From contig MAEX01000023.1 in assembly GCA_002013415.1 (NCBI GenBank), positions 23,561 through 87,560 of the forward strand: 64,000 bases of DNA, read 5' to 3'. The stretch is from Mycobacterium sp. D16Q14 (lineage in GTDB: Bacteria; Actinomycetota; Actinomycetes; Mycobacteriales; Mycobacteriaceae). The translations under genes and the position numbers were made by a program. Each line of letters opens with the position of its first letter. Position 1 is the first letter of the stretch. Positions 1 to 8,600 of this stretch are shown one piece after another. The notes under the pieces were generated by a model. That model ran no database searches. It had not been told where the DNA came from and saw only the letters and a program-made list of their open reading frames with translations.

Positions 1-678
1 CTTCGCCTCGACCATCTCCAGCAGCTGCGACTGGTATGTGTCGTTATACCGGCTCGGATCAAAATCGTCGGCCATCGACTCCACCACCTGACCAGCCATC
101 GACAGTTCGGCCGGTTTGATCTTCACGTCCTGGTCCAGCACCGGAAAGTCGGGTTCACGAATCTCGTCGGGCCAAAGCAGCGTGTGGATGATCATCACCT
201 GACGCGTGCCGAAGTCCTTGACCCGCAAGGCCGCGAGCCGTGTCTTGTTACGCAGCGCGAAATGCACGATCGCTACCCGATCGGTCTTCGCGAGTGTCTG
301 TGCCAGCAGCACATACGATTTCGACGACTTGCTATCCGGCTCCAGGTAGTAACTCTTGTCGTACATCAGCGGGTCGAGTTCGGCGGCGGGAATGAACTCC
401 AGCACCTCGATCTCGCGGCTGGACTCGGCGGGCAGGCTCGCGAGATCCTCATCGGTGATGACGACGGTGCGGCCGTCCTCGGCCTCGTAGGCCTTGTTGA
501 TGTCCCGGAACTCGACGATCTCACCGCATTCTTCGCAGGTGCGTTTGTAGCGGATCCGCCCGTTGTCCTTGTTGTGGACCTGATGGAACTTGAGGTCGTG
601 ATCCTCGGTCGCGCTGTATACCTTGACAGGGACGTTCACCAGCCCGAAGGCGAGGGAGCCCTTCCAGATGGAACGCAT
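1..678 (-). CDS. ku: Ku DNA end-binding protein (partial, C-terminus cut off)
   Basis: This is the bacterial Ku homologue that binds broken DNA ends and recruits LigD for non-homologous end joining. The reverse-strand frame begins MRSIWKGSLAFGLVNVPVKV, the standard Ku opening, and carries a CEECG motif near residue 50. The 226 codons in the window run off the left edge; complete mycobacterial Ku proteins are about 270-310 residues. The start codon at 678 lies 11 bp inside the divergent ligD start at 668, so both genes share one very short control region. The identity is certain; only the C-terminus is unseen. Confidence 0.97.
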   Translation of the reverse strand, partial: MRSIWKGSLAFGLVNVPVKVYSATEDHDLKFHQVHNKDNGRIRYKRTCEECGEIVEFRDINKAYEAEDGRTVVITDEDLASLPAESSREIEVLEFIPAAELDPLMYDKSYYLEPDSKSSKSYVLLAQTLAKTDRVAIVHFALRNKTRLAALRVKDFGTRQVMIIHTLLWPDEIREPDFPVLDQDVKIKPAELSMAGQVVESMADDFDPSRYNDTYQSQLLEMVEAK

Positions 679-2983
679 ATCCCAAGTATGGCCCACGCAG
701 CCAACTTCGGGACCTTCTGTGCGCCTTACCAACGCGGAAAAGGTGCTGTACCCGGATACCGGGACCACCAAAGCCGATATTTTCGGCTACTACACCGCCA
801 TTGCGCCCTTCATGCTGCCGCATATCGTGGGGCGTCCGGTCACCCGTAAGCGCTGGCCGAATGGAGTTGGCCAGCCATCGTTCTTCGAGAAGGACCTGGC
901 GTCGTCGGCTCCGGATTGGCTTCCGCGGCGGCGCATCGAGCACAAATCCCGCTACGTCACCTACCCGTTGATCGACACCTCGGTGGCGCTGGCCTGGATA
1001 GCCCAGCAGGCGGCGCTGGAAGTACATGTGCCGCAATGGCGATTCGTTGGCGAAAATCCCGGTCCGGCAACGCGATTGGTATTCGATCTGGATCCAGGCG
1101 AGGGGGTGGGCTTGTCGCAGCTGGCACAGGTCGCTCGAGCGGTGCGCGAGGTACTCGACGATATCGGTCTGACCACCTTCCCCGTGACCAGCGGTAGCAA
1201 GGGCCTTCACCTGTACGTGCCGCTGGTGCAACCGGTCAGCTCATCCGGTGCGGTGACCGTCGCCCGAAAGGTCGCGGTCCAGCTGGAGCAGTCGATGCCG
1301 GATCTGGTGACGGCGACGATGACCCGGGAGCTGCGTGCGGGCAAAGTATTCGTTGACTGGAGTCAGAACAGCGGTTCCAAAACGACGGTTGCCCCGTACT
1401 CATTGCGCGGTCGCGCCGCGCCGACCGTTGCCGCGCCGCGTACCTGGGAGGAACTGGACGATCCGGAGCTGCGTCAGCTGCGTTTCGACGAAGTGCTGGC
1501 GCGCGCCGAACGTGAGGGTGATCTGCTGGCCGGCCTTGACGATGTCGAGATCGTCGAGGACAGGCTGTCCACCTACCGCAGCATGCGCGATCCTGCGCGC
1601 ACTCCCGAACCGGTGCCTGCCGTCGAACCGCAGGCAGGCCACGGCAGTTCGTTTGTCATCCAGGAGCATCACGCCACCGCACTGCACTACGACTTCCGGC
1701 TGGAGCGTGACGGTGTGCTGGTCTCGTGGGCCGTTCCCAAGAATCTGCCCATGGAACCCTCGGTCAACCATCTTGCGGTGCACACCGAGGATCACCCGCT
1801 GGAGTACGGGACCTTCGAGGGCACCATTCCGAAGGGGGAGTACGGCGCGGGGGAGGTGACCATCTGGGACTCGGGCACCTACGACACGGAGAAGTTCATC
1901 GATCCACGCGACGACTCCGGGCCCGACGGCGGGGCGAAAGGAGAGGTCGTTGTCACCCTGCATGGCACGCGAATCTCGGGGCGGTATGCGCTGATCCGAA
2001 CCGGTGGCAAGCAGTGGCTGGCGCACCGAATGAAGGATCAGCGATCACCCGCCACCATGCCGGCCGGCCTCGCGCCGATGTTGCCCGCCACGGGATCTGT
2101 GGCGGGCCTGGCGGCCGATGAGTGGGCCTTCGAAGGCAAGTGGGACGGCTACCGCCTCATTCTCGAATGCGACCATGGCCGGCTGAGGGCCTTGGCGCGC
2201 AGCGGGCGCGACGTCACCGCGGAGTTCCCCGCCTTGCAGCGGCTCGCCCACGAATTGGCCGATCACCGTGTGATTCTGGACGGCGAGGTTGTCGTACTGG
2301 ATTCGAAGGGGCTGCCCAGCTTCTCGCTGCTGCAAAATCGGACGGCCGGTACGGAGACGGAATTCTGGGCTTTCGATCTGCTCTATCTGGATGGAAAAGC
2401 ATTGCTGCACAATCAGTATCGTGATCGGCGCCGACTGCTCGCCGTGCTCGGTTCCGGCACCGAGACGATGACCGTGCCAGAACCTTTGAACGGCGATGGT
2501 GCTACGGCGCTGGCGCATTCGTATGACCAGGGGTGGGAGGGCGTCGTCGCCAAGAGGCTCGATTCCAGTTACGCCCCGGGCCGCACTCAGTCCTGGATCA
2601 AGGCGAAGAACTGGAGCAGCCAAGAGGTCGTCATCGGTGGGTGGCGGAAGGGGCAGGGCGGGCGCAGCAGCGGGATCGGGGCGCTGCTGATGGGGATTCC
2701 GGACGAAGGCGGCCTTCGTTATGCGGGACGGGTCGGTACCGGGTTCACGGACAAGGAATTGGCGTCACTCAAGGAGCGGCTAGAACCGTTGCACCGCGAT
2801 GAATCCCCTTTTAGTGCATCGCTTTCGGCGGTCGAGGCCAAGGATGTGCAGTTTGTCGAGCCGGTGCTGGTTGGCGAAGTCCGCTACGGCGATCGGACGC
2901 CCGGCGGCATTCTCAAGCATTCCAGCTGGCGTGGTCTGCGCACCGATAAGTCAGTTGGCGACGTCGAGCTCGATCTCGGGTAG
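668..2983 (+). CDS. ligD: Multifunctional NHEJ DNA ligase LigD (polymerase-phosphoesterase-ligase)
   Basis: LigD fills in, trims and seals double-strand breaks held by Ku. Three domains are readable in the 771-residue protein: an N-terminal polymerase/primase domain (about 1-290) with catalytic Asp140 and Asp142 in FDLDPGEG, a central 3'-phosphoesterase domain (about 325-460) with HYDFRLE and a conserved HTEDHPLEY motif, and a C-terminal ATP-dependent ligase domain with Lys491 in EGKWDGYR as the adenylated residue. Order and length match the mycobacterial three-domain LigD. ATG 668 is chosen; an upstream in-frame start at 623 would run deeper into ku. The 3' end overlaps the convergent DUF4873 gene by 33 bp. 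Confidence 0.97.
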   Translation: MERISQVWPTQPTSGPSVRLTNAEKVLYPDTGTTKADIFGYYTAIAPFMLPHIVGRPVTRKRWPNGVGQPSFFEKDLASSAPDWLPRRRIEHKSRYVTYPLIDTSVALAWIAQQAALEVHVPQWRFVGENPGPATRLVFDLDPGEGVGLSQLAQVARAVREVLDDIGLTTFPVTSGSKGLHLYVPLVQPVSSSGAVTVARKVAVQLEQSMPDLVTATMTRELRAGKVFVDWSQNSGSKTTVAPYSLRGRAAPTVAAPRTWEELDDPELRQLRFDEVLARAEREGDLLAGLDDVEIVEDRLSTYRSMRDPARTPEPVPAVEPQAGHGSSFVIQEHHATALHYDFRLERDGVLVSWAVPKNLPMEPSVNHLAVHTEDHPLEYGTFEGTIPKGEYGAGEVTIWDSGTYDTEKFIDPRDDSGPDGGAKGEVVVTLHGTRISGRYALIRTGGKQWLAHRMKDQRSPATMPAGLAPMLPATGSVAGLAADEWAFEGKWDGYRLILECDHGRLRALARSGRDVTAEFPALQRLAHELADHRVILDGEVVVLDSKGLPSFSLLQNRTAGTETEFWAFDLLYLDGKALLHNQYRDRRRLLAVLGSGTETMTVPEPLNGDGATALAHSYDQGWEGVVAKRLDSSYAPGRTQSWIKAKNWSSQEVVIGGWRKGQGGRSSGIGALLMGIPDEGGLRYAGRVGTGFTDKELASLKERLEPLHRDESPFSASLSAVEAKDVQFVEPVLVGEVRYGDRTPGGILKHSSWRGLRTDKSVGDVELDLG

Positions 2984-3256
2984 CGGGTACGGCGGTGCGC
3001 CGACACCTGCCACCGAAAAGTGGCCCCATGGGGTCTGCTCGATGATCCGCCCCGGCGCGCTGGTCTCGCCCACGGCGATAGTGACCTGGGTGCCGCCCCT
3101 GAGCTCCCCGCCCTCCGGCTTGGCGTAGGTCGTTCCTTGCCAGTGGAACTTGCCGTCCAGCGGGTTGAAGAACCCGATCAGCCGCACCTGGGACTCGACG
3201 GTGAACTCCCCCGCGGTGATGACCGCGGGGCCGTCGTACAGGTCGTCATCCATCAT
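2951..3256 (-). CDS. DUF4873 domain-containing protein
   Basis: A 101-residue protein with the typical DUF4873 pattern: a short beta-rich sequence with LYDGPAVIT near the start, VRLIGFFNPLDGKFHW in the middle and IIEQTPWGHFSVAGVG near the end. The function is unknown. In mycobacteria the domain is often encoded beside, or fused to, flavin monooxygenases or AurF-type oxygenases, and that is the context here. Its ATG at 3256 overlaps the stop of the upstream AurF-like gene in an ATGA arrangement, so the two are translationally coupled. A second ATG follows directly at 3253. Confidence 0.85.
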   Translation of the reverse strand: MMDDDLYDGPAVITAGEFTVESQVRLIGFFNPLDGKFHWQGTTYAKPEGGELRGGTQVTIAVGETSAPGRIIEQTPWGHFSVAGVGAPPYPLPEIELDVAN

Positions 3257-4153
3257 GCGACGAACTTTGCTTTGCGCCACATCCAGCGTGACGTTCCGCC
3301 CATCAGGCCGATACCAGTCAGGAAGTTGTAGAGCGGTGCGAAACCGAGCTGTTGCGTCTCGCGGAAGTTCTTGTTGCGGTACGCGATCCGCTGGGTTTGA
3401 TATCCGGGCAACCCGACATTGCGGTACATCGTCGGATTCGTGAACAGATACATGAAGATGGGGCCGCCGAAGCCGTTGACGTGCCGGACGATGAAGCGCG
3501 CGTGCCACGGCAGTTTATCGACACGCTGACGCAGGCCGTCACGGGCGAACTGGATGTGCCGAGCTTCCTCGGTGACGTGAATTCGCATGAGCCGAGCGAC
3601 CATTGGTTGCAGCTCGGGATCGTCCATCATCTCGCGCGGTATCGCGTCGAAGATCTCCTCGCCGATCAGGGCGGCGACCCAGAGCATCGGGCCCTGAGGA
3701 CCAGGTGGCTGCCGCTCTACCAGCCACCTGGTAGAGCGGCAGCCGGTAGGGCTCGACCCCGGCTTGCGATATCGCCTTACCGAACATCGTCATATGCCGG
3801 GTCTCGTCGCCGATCTCGGTGAGCGAATAGAAGGTTTCGCTGCTGTTCGGTCTGGCGTGCATGAGAGCGCGCAGCAGGCTCTGATTCAGGATGTTCGAGA
3901 ACCAGATGCCGACCGACAGGACGTTGGCCATCTCGTGCTTGGACAGCTCAATCTGTTCGGCGCGTGACATGTTGTTCCAGACGTCGGTGCCGTACAGCGA
4001 GATTGCCTTCGAGGGAAGGAAGTACTTGTCGGGATCTAACGGCGCGTCCCAGTCCAGGTCGACCATCGGCTGGTGAGACCGGCGCACGGAACCTTTGAGC
4101 AGCCGGTCCGAGTACTCCTCGCGAGTGGGGCCGTTATTGAGGGTCGCGGTCAC
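3253..4153 (-). pseudogene. AurF-like diiron oxygenase, interrupted by a frameshift
   Basis: Two reverse-strand frames together make one AurF-family (p-aminobenzoate N-oxygenase-like) diiron protein of about 300 residues. The 5' part (GTG 4153, preceded by AAAGGG) carries a ligand helix with an E-x-x-R-H pattern (DETRHMTMF). The 3' part, from about 3690 to the stop at 3253, carries a second helix with EEARHIQFA. They lie in different frames and the junction is at 3690-3745, where a long perfect hairpin sits. Unless this is a sequencing error the protein is truncated before its second metal-ligand helix. Substrate unknown. It is divergent from the TetR gene at 4263. Confidence 0.8.
3700..3744. 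repeat. Perfect fold-back palindrome at the AurF frameshift
   Basis: Arms of 17 bp at 3707-3723 and 3728-3744 are exact reverse complements separated by a 4-bp loop (CCAC). A second overlapping inverted pair of 12 bp lies at 3700-3711 and 3721-3732. The structure is inside a coding sequence and coincides with the loss of frame. This fits a template-switch (quasi-palindrome correction) mutation, or a local assembly error at a hairpin. Confidence 0.9.
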
Positions 4154-4182
4154 CGTTGGCCGCCCTTTCCGTTAGGATGTCA

Positions 4183-4220
4183 AACGTAAACGTTGCAGGT
4201 TGAGGCGTCAAATGAGACGC
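4183..4220. promoter_or_regulatory. Candidate TetR operators between the AurF-like and TetR genes
   Basis: Two short inverted repeats lie in the 109-bp divergent gap: AACGT-AA-ACGTT at 4183-4194 and GCGTC-6nt-GACGC at 4205-4220. Their place between a TetR gene and its divergent neighbour fits autoregulation and control of the oxygenase operon. The assignment is inference from position and symmetry. Confidence 0.4.
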
Positions 4221-4262
4221 GAAGTGCCACGTAATTTTTGTGGCGAACGAAAGTAGGCACCG

Positions 4263-4913
4263 ATGAAAGTGAGCCGGTCGAGCCATCGTGGCCGCACCCG
4301 CGATCACGGCGAGATTCGCCGTCGAATCCTCGATGCCGCCGAAGAATGCTTGCTGGAACATGGCTACGAGGCGCGCCTGCATGCGCTGATCGCCAAGAAG
4401 GCCGGCCTGTCGCGGCCCACCGTCTACAAGCACGTGGGCGACCAGGCCGCGATCATCGAGGCGCTGTTCCATCGCGAATTCTTGCGTTTCGGAGAGATTC
4501 TGGAACCGGTCTTCGCGACGGCCAAGACGCCGCGCACCGGATTCATCGATGCCATCGTGCGCATCGTCCAGCACGGTCGCCACCATCCGTTGCTGCAGAA
4601 GGGCCTCAAGGAGAACCCCGAGCAGGTGCTGCCGTACCTGACGGTCAAGGCCCGTCCGTTCATCGACCAGACGACCGTGTTGCTGGCCCCGTACTTCCGC
4701 AAGTTACTCACCGAGGAGCAGCTGGCCAGCATCAACGTCCGGGCCGCAGCCGAGTGGAGCTTCCGGATCGCCGCCTCGTTGTTGGTGACTCCCGGTGTTG
4801 TCGAGACTCAGAGCGACGAGCAGTTGGGCGATTTCATCGGCAACCTGCTCACCGTATCGGCGATCACCGAGGAGATCTCGGCGGTGTTGACTCCCAATTC
4901 GGCTGCTTCTTAA
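4263..4913 (+). CDS. TetR/AcrR family transcriptional regulator
   Basis: A 216-residue one-component regulator. The N-terminal helix-turn-helix domain is clear: IRRRILDAAEECLLEHGY is followed by IAKKAGLSRPTVYKHVGDQ, the TetR recognition-helix signature, at about residues 20-65. The C-terminal ligand domain is not diagnostic of an inducer. It starts at ATG 4263 with a weak AGTAGG upstream. It diverges from the DUF4873/AurF-like pair, which it probably represses, and is followed after only 6 bp by cobF, so the two are probably cotranscribed. Confidence 0.92.
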   Translation: MKVSRSSHRGRTRDHGEIRRRILDAAEECLLEHGYEARLHALIAKKAGLSRPTVYKHVGDQAAIIEALFHREFLRFGEILEPVFATAKTPRTGFIDAIVRIVQHGRHHPLLQKGLKENPEQVLPYLTVKARPFIDQTTVLLAPYFRKLLTEEQLASINVRAAAEWSFRIAASLLVTPGVVETQSDEQLGDFIGNLLTVSAITEEISAVLTPNSAAS

Positions 4914-4919
4914 GGCGCT

Positions 4920-5669
4920 ATGCGACGGATTCGCATCATCGGGATCGGCGCAGGCCACCCCGAATACCTGACCGTGCAGGCCATCGCGGCGCTTAACGAG
5001 GTCGATGTCTTCTTCGTTACCGACAAAGGCGACACGAAGGGCGATCTGGTCGAACTGCGTCGCCATATCTGCGAGCGCTACATCACCGACCCGGACTATC
5101 GCTTCGTTGAACTGTCCGACCCGGTGCGCGGCAAGGGTGAGTATCGTGGCGCGGTGTCGCAGTGGCATGCAGAACGGGCTGCCTTGTGGGGCAAAGCAAT
5201 TGCTTCCGAGCTGCCAGAGAACGGGGTTGGCGCCTTTCTGGCCTGGGGGGATCCTTCGCTCTACGACAGCACGCTGCGGATTCTGGATGCGATCCTGGGA
5301 GACGATCCCCATGCATTCGAGTACGACGTGCTGCCGGGTATTACGGCGATTTCCGCGCTCACCGCACGGCACCGGATTGTGCTGAACGGTATCGGGGAAC
5401 CTGTGCTCATCACGACCGGGCGCCGGTTGCTGGACGAGTGGCCCCGCACCGGAACCGTGGTGGTGATGCTCGACGGTGATTGTGCGTTTCGGCAGCTGGA
5501 GCCGTCGACACAGATCTGGTGGGGCGCCTACCTGGGCACCGAACACGAGCTGTTGGTGTCGGGGGCGGTCGGCGAGGTAGGTGCCCGAATCGCCGAGGTT
5601 CGTGCCTCGGCCCGGGCCGAACATGGATGGATTATGGACACTTACCTCCTGCGGAGTGTCGGCGAGTAG
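4920..5669 (+). CDS. cobF: Precorrin-6A synthase (deacetylating) CobF
   Basis: CobF is the SAM-dependent methyltransferase of aerobic cobalamin synthesis that methylates C-1 and extrudes acetate to give precorrin-6A. The 249-residue protein begins with IRIIGIGAGHPEYLTVQAI, the SAM-binding signature of the CobF/CbiF tetrapyrrole methylase fold, and has the GDPSLYDSTLRIL and LPGITAISAL segments of the family. No other cob gene is in the window, so it is a stand-alone copy, as also seen in some other mycobacteria. No cobalamin riboswitch fits in the 6-bp gap to the upstream TetR gene. Confidence 0.95.
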   Translation: MRRIRIIGIGAGHPEYLTVQAIAALNEVDVFFVTDKGDTKGDLVELRRHICERYITDPDYRFVELSDPVRGKGEYRGAVSQWHAERAALWGKAIASELPENGVGAFLAWGDPSLYDSTLRILDAILGDDPHAFEYDVLPGITAISALTARHRIVLNGIGEPVLITTGRRLLDEWPRTGTVVVMLDGDCAFRQLEPSTQIWWGAYLGTEHELLVSGAVGEVGARIAEVRASARAEHGWIMDTYLLRSVGE

Positions 5670-5684
5670 AGGCAGACTGAGCGC

Positions 5685-6638
5685 ATGCCCGAACTACCGG
5701 AAGTCGAGGCGCTCGCCGATTACTTGCGTCGTCACGCGACCGGGACCACCATCACCCGCATCGACGTCTCGGCGTTCTCGGTGCTCAAGTCCTTTGATCC
5801 GCCGATCACCGCCCTGTACGGCCGGACGGTCACGGGCGCGACGCGCTGGGGTAAGTACCTTGGCCTGCAGGCTGGGGATCTGTATCTGATTACCCACCTG
5901 TCGCGCGCCGGGTGGCTGCGCTGGTCGGACAAGCTGGCGGCAGCGCCGCTCAAGCCGGGCAAGGGGCCCATCGCACTGCGGGTGCATCTTGGAACGCCTG
6001 GCGATGCACCGGGATTGAATGTCGCCGGCGCTGCGGCTCCGGGGGCCAATGTCGCCGGCGCTGCGGCTCCGGGGGCCAATGTCGCCGGCGCTGCGGCTCC
6101 GGGATTCGATCTCACCGAGGCCGGCACCCAAAAGCGTTTGGCCGTGTGGGTCGTGTCCGACCCGGCCTCGGTGCCGCAGATCGAATCCTTGGGGCCCGAC
6201 GCGCTCACTCTGACCGCCGCCGGATTGGCCGATATCTTGTCCGGCACCACCGCACGTCTGAAGAACGTGATCACCGACCAGCGAGTGATCGCCGGGATTG
6301 GCAACGCCTACAGCGACGAGATCCTGCATGTGGCCAAGCTGTCGCCCTTCGCCAGCGGAAAGGCGCTCACTGAGGGCCAGCTGGCGGCGTTGTACGAGGC
6401 GATGCAGTCGGTCCTCAACGACGCGGTGGAGCGCAGCGTGGGGCAGCAAGCGGCGACTCTCAAGGGGGAGAAGCGATCCGGATTGCGGGTGCACGCGCGA
6501 ACCGGTATGCCCTGCCCGGTGTGCGGCGATGTGGTGCGGGAGGTGTCGTTCGCCGACAAGTCGTTCCAGTACTGCCCGACATGCCAGACCGGCGGCAAGG
6601 TGCTGGCCGACCGTCGGCTCTCGCGGCTCCTCAAATAA
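5685..6638 (+). CDS. Fpg/Nei family DNA glycosylase
   Basis: A base-excision repair enzyme of 317 residues. The N-terminus MPELPEVE provides the catalytic Pro2 and Glu3, a WGKYL segment holds the conserved lysine, and the C-terminus has a zinc finger CPVCG...CPTCQ followed by a short basic tail. Family members excise oxidised purines or pyrimidines and cleave the abasic site. Substrate preference cannot be read here; mycobacteria also have separate Fpg and Nei enzymes. It has an in-frame three-fold repeat insert at about residues 112-139. The M. tuberculosis gene at this position is, from memory, shorter. It is followed closely by an SDR gene. Confidence 0.92.
   Translation: MPELPEVEALADYLRRHATGTTITRIDVSAFSVLKSFDPPITALYGRTVTGATRWGKYLGLQAGDLYLITHLSRAGWLRWSDKLAAAPLKPGKGPIALRVHLGTPGDAPGLNVAGAAAPGANVAGAAAPGANVAGAAAPGFDLTEAGTQKRLAVWVVSDPASVPQIESLGPDALTLTAAGLADILSGTTARLKNVITDQRVIAGIGNAYSDEILHVAKLSPFASGKALTEGQLAALYEAMQSVLNDAVERSVGQQAATLKGEKRSGLRVHARTGMPCPVCGDVVREVSFADKSFQYCPTCQTGGKVLADRRLSRLLK
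6018..6102 (+). repeat. In-frame 30-bp tandem repeat (about 2.8 copies) inside the glycosylase gene
   Basis: A 30-bp unit beginning AATGTCGCCGGCG repeats at 6018-6047, 6048-6077 and 6078-6102 with no visible mismatches. It encodes NVAGAAAPGA units, an Ala/Gly-rich flexible insert between the N-terminal domain and the helix-two-turn-helix part of the enzyme. Copy number could change without shifting the frame. Confidence 0.95.
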
Positions 6639-6647
6639 AGTGGCGAC

Positions 6648-7397
6648 GTGACGCGACAGAAGATCCTTATCACCGGGGCGAGCTCCGGCCTGGGCGCCGA
6701 GATGGCCCGTCAGTTCGCCGCGAAGGGACGCGACCTGGCGCTGTGTGCCCGGCGCACCGAGGCGCTGGAAGAACTCAAGGCTGAGCTGTTGGCCGCCAAC
6801 CCGGGCATCTCGGTCGCCGTGCGGTCCCTGGACGTCACCGACCACGACTCGGTGCCGGTGGTCTTCGGTGAGCTGCGCGAGGAGCTCGGCAGTCTGGATC
6901 GCGTGGTCGTGAACGCCGGTATCGCCAAGGGCTGGCATCTGGGTGGCGGCAAGTCGTGGGCCAACATCCAGACCATCGAAACCAATCTCATTGGTGCCCT
7001 GGTGCAGATCGAGGCGGCGCTCGCGCTGTTCAAAGAGCAGGGCCACGGGCACCTGGTGCTCATCTCGTCGGTCACCGCGGCCAAGGGGCTGCCCGGCACC
7101 AAGGCCGCCTACGCGGCCAGCAAGGCCGGGCTGTCCTCGCTGGGTGAGTCGCTGCGTGCCGAATACGCGAGCGGTCCCATCAAAGTCAGCACCATCGAGC
7201 CCGGCTACATCCAGACCGACCTGAGCGCCAAATCGCCGACCACGCCGATGATGGTGGATACCAAGACTGGTGTGACGGCGATGGTGGATGCCATCGAGAG
7301 GGAGCCCGGACGTGCCGCTGTGCCGCGCTGGCCGTGGGCCCCGGTGACCTTGATCATGCGCCTGATTCCACCGAGGTTGGCCGGACGTCTGGCCTGA
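6648..7397 (+). CDS. Short-chain dehydrogenase/reductase
   Basis: A 249-residue classical SDR. The N-terminal NAD(P)-binding motif is TGASSGLG (about residues 9-16). The catalytic Ser lies in LVLISSVTA and the YxxxK motif in YAASK. The start is GTG 6648, 9 bp after the glycosylase stop, so the two are probably cotranscribed, an order also found in M. tuberculosis (Rv0944-Rv0945, from memory). The C-terminus contains a hydrophobic segment (PVTLIMRLIPP) that could associate with membrane. The substrate is unknown. Confidence 0.93.
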   Translation: MTRQKILITGASSGLGAEMARQFAAKGRDLALCARRTEALEELKAELLAANPGISVAVRSLDVTDHDSVPVVFGELREELGSLDRVVVNAGIAKGWHLGGGKSWANIQTIETNLIGALVQIEAALALFKEQGHGHLVLISSVTAAKGLPGTKAAYAASKAGLSSLGESLRAEYASGPIKVSTIEPGYIQTDLSAKSPTTPMMVDTKTGVTAMVDAIEREPGRAAVPRWPWAPVTLIMRLIPPRLAGRLA

Positions 7398-7451
7398 TCT
7401 GGCCGGGGGTTTCCGGCGTGGGACTTTGCGCCCACGTGGGATGCTGCATCT

Positions 7452-8360
7452 ATGGGCGAGGAAAAGAAACACAACGCTTCCGTCACGGTGGACTACGCAG
7501 CCGAACTCGATGAACTCGCGAGTCTGCGCGGTGGAATCAAACGCAACAAAGAGGCCAAGGATGCCTGGAAACAGGGCTATCCCTACGACGAGAAAATCAC
7601 CCGCAAGGAATACGAGAAGGCCAAGCGCAAATTGCAGATCGAGCTTCTCAAGCTGCAGCTGTGGGTCAAGGAGAACGGCGAGAAGATCTGCATCGTCTTC
7701 GAAGGCCGCGACGCCGCCGGGAAGGGCGGGTCGATCAAGAGGTTCACCGAGCACCTCAATCCACGTGGTGCCCGCGTGGTGGCGCTGGAGAAGCCGACAC
7801 CGGTGGAACAGAGTCAGTGGTATTTCCAGCGATACACGGCCCACCTGCCCAGCGGCGGGGAGATCGTGCTGATGGACCGCTCCTGGTACAACCGCGCGGG
7901 TGTCGAGCGGGTAATGGGTTATTGCACGCCCGCGCAATGTGCCGAATTCTTGCGCGAGGCACCGGAATACGAACGCATGCTGGTGAATTCAGGGACACAC
8001 CTGATCAAGTTGTGGTTCTCGGTGAGCCGCAAGGAACAGATGGCCCGGTTCGCGGCCCGGCGCACCGACCCCGTCCGGCACTGGAAGCTCTCGCCGACCG
8101 ACCTCGCGTCTCTTGACAAGTGGGACGCCTACACCGAGGCCAAAGAGGCCACGTTCTTCTACACCGACACCGACTTTGCGCCGTGGACGGTGGTCAAGAG
8201 CAATGACAAGAAACGTGCCCGGCTGGAGGCGATGCGCCACGTGCTCTCGCAATTCGACTATGACAACAAAGACGTGGAGGTCGTGGGCGCCCCGGACCCG
8301 CTGATCGTCGGACCCGCCTCAGCCATCTTCGAAGAGGGAGAGAAGGCCGGTTCGCCTTAG
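7452..8360 (+). CDS. ppk2: Polyphosphate kinase 2 (PPK2)
   Basis: PPK2 enzymes transfer phosphate between polyphosphate and nucleoside diphosphates, usually favouring GTP or ATP formation from polyphosphate. The 302-residue protein has the Walker A motif GRDAAGKGG at 85-93 and the lid/Walker B region MDRSWYNRAGVE, both diagnostic of single-domain class I PPK2. The basic N-terminal part up to residue 75 is usual. ATG 7452 follows a 54-bp gap after the SDR stop. No gene can be supported in the following 240 bp. Confidence 0.95.
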   Translation: MGEEKKHNASVTVDYAAELDELASLRGGIKRNKEAKDAWKQGYPYDEKITRKEYEKAKRKLQIELLKLQLWVKENGEKICIVFEGRDAAGKGGSIKRFTEHLNPRGARVVALEKPTPVEQSQWYFQRYTAHLPSGGEIVLMDRSWYNRAGVERVMGYCTPAQCAEFLREAPEYERMLVNSGTHLIKLWFSVSRKEQMARFAARRTDPVRHWKLSPTDLASLDKWDAYTEAKEATFFYTDTDFAPWTVVKSNDKKRARLEAMRHVLSQFDYDNKDVEVVGAPDPLIVGPASAIFEEGEKAGSP

Positions 8361-8600
8361 TCGAGTGAAGCACTCAAGCGCTGAATATTGCAGTTCTGCA
8401 AGGCATTTCGCGGAATATCTCATTCTGGATTTGGTCACATCTATCGCTCATGTCAGCGCACTCACATGGTGTGCAGAGCCTGAAGGGCCGCCCCTCGGCG
8501 ACTCTTCAGAGGGCTGCCAAACCCTGCCACCTCCAGCACGTCGAAGAGCGACGGGTCCGAGGGATCGAGAGCTACCGGTTCATCCCGTAAGGACGCCCGC

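Noticed and set aside
184..849. Long plus-strand open frame of 221 codons
   Set aside because: It is antisense to ku, which has clear family motifs on the other strand; high GC creates such frames.
4900..4930. Cobalamin riboswitch before cobF
   Set aside because: Only 6 bp separate the TetR stop from the cobF start, and no B12-box-like sequence was seen.
6018..6102. CRISPR array
   Set aside because: The repeats are directly adjacent, without spacers, and are in frame inside a gene.
5694..7937. Minus-strand open frame of 747 codons
   Set aside because: It covers the glycosylase, SDR and PPK2 genes in antisense, has Arg/Gln-rich low-complexity sequence and no recognisable domain.
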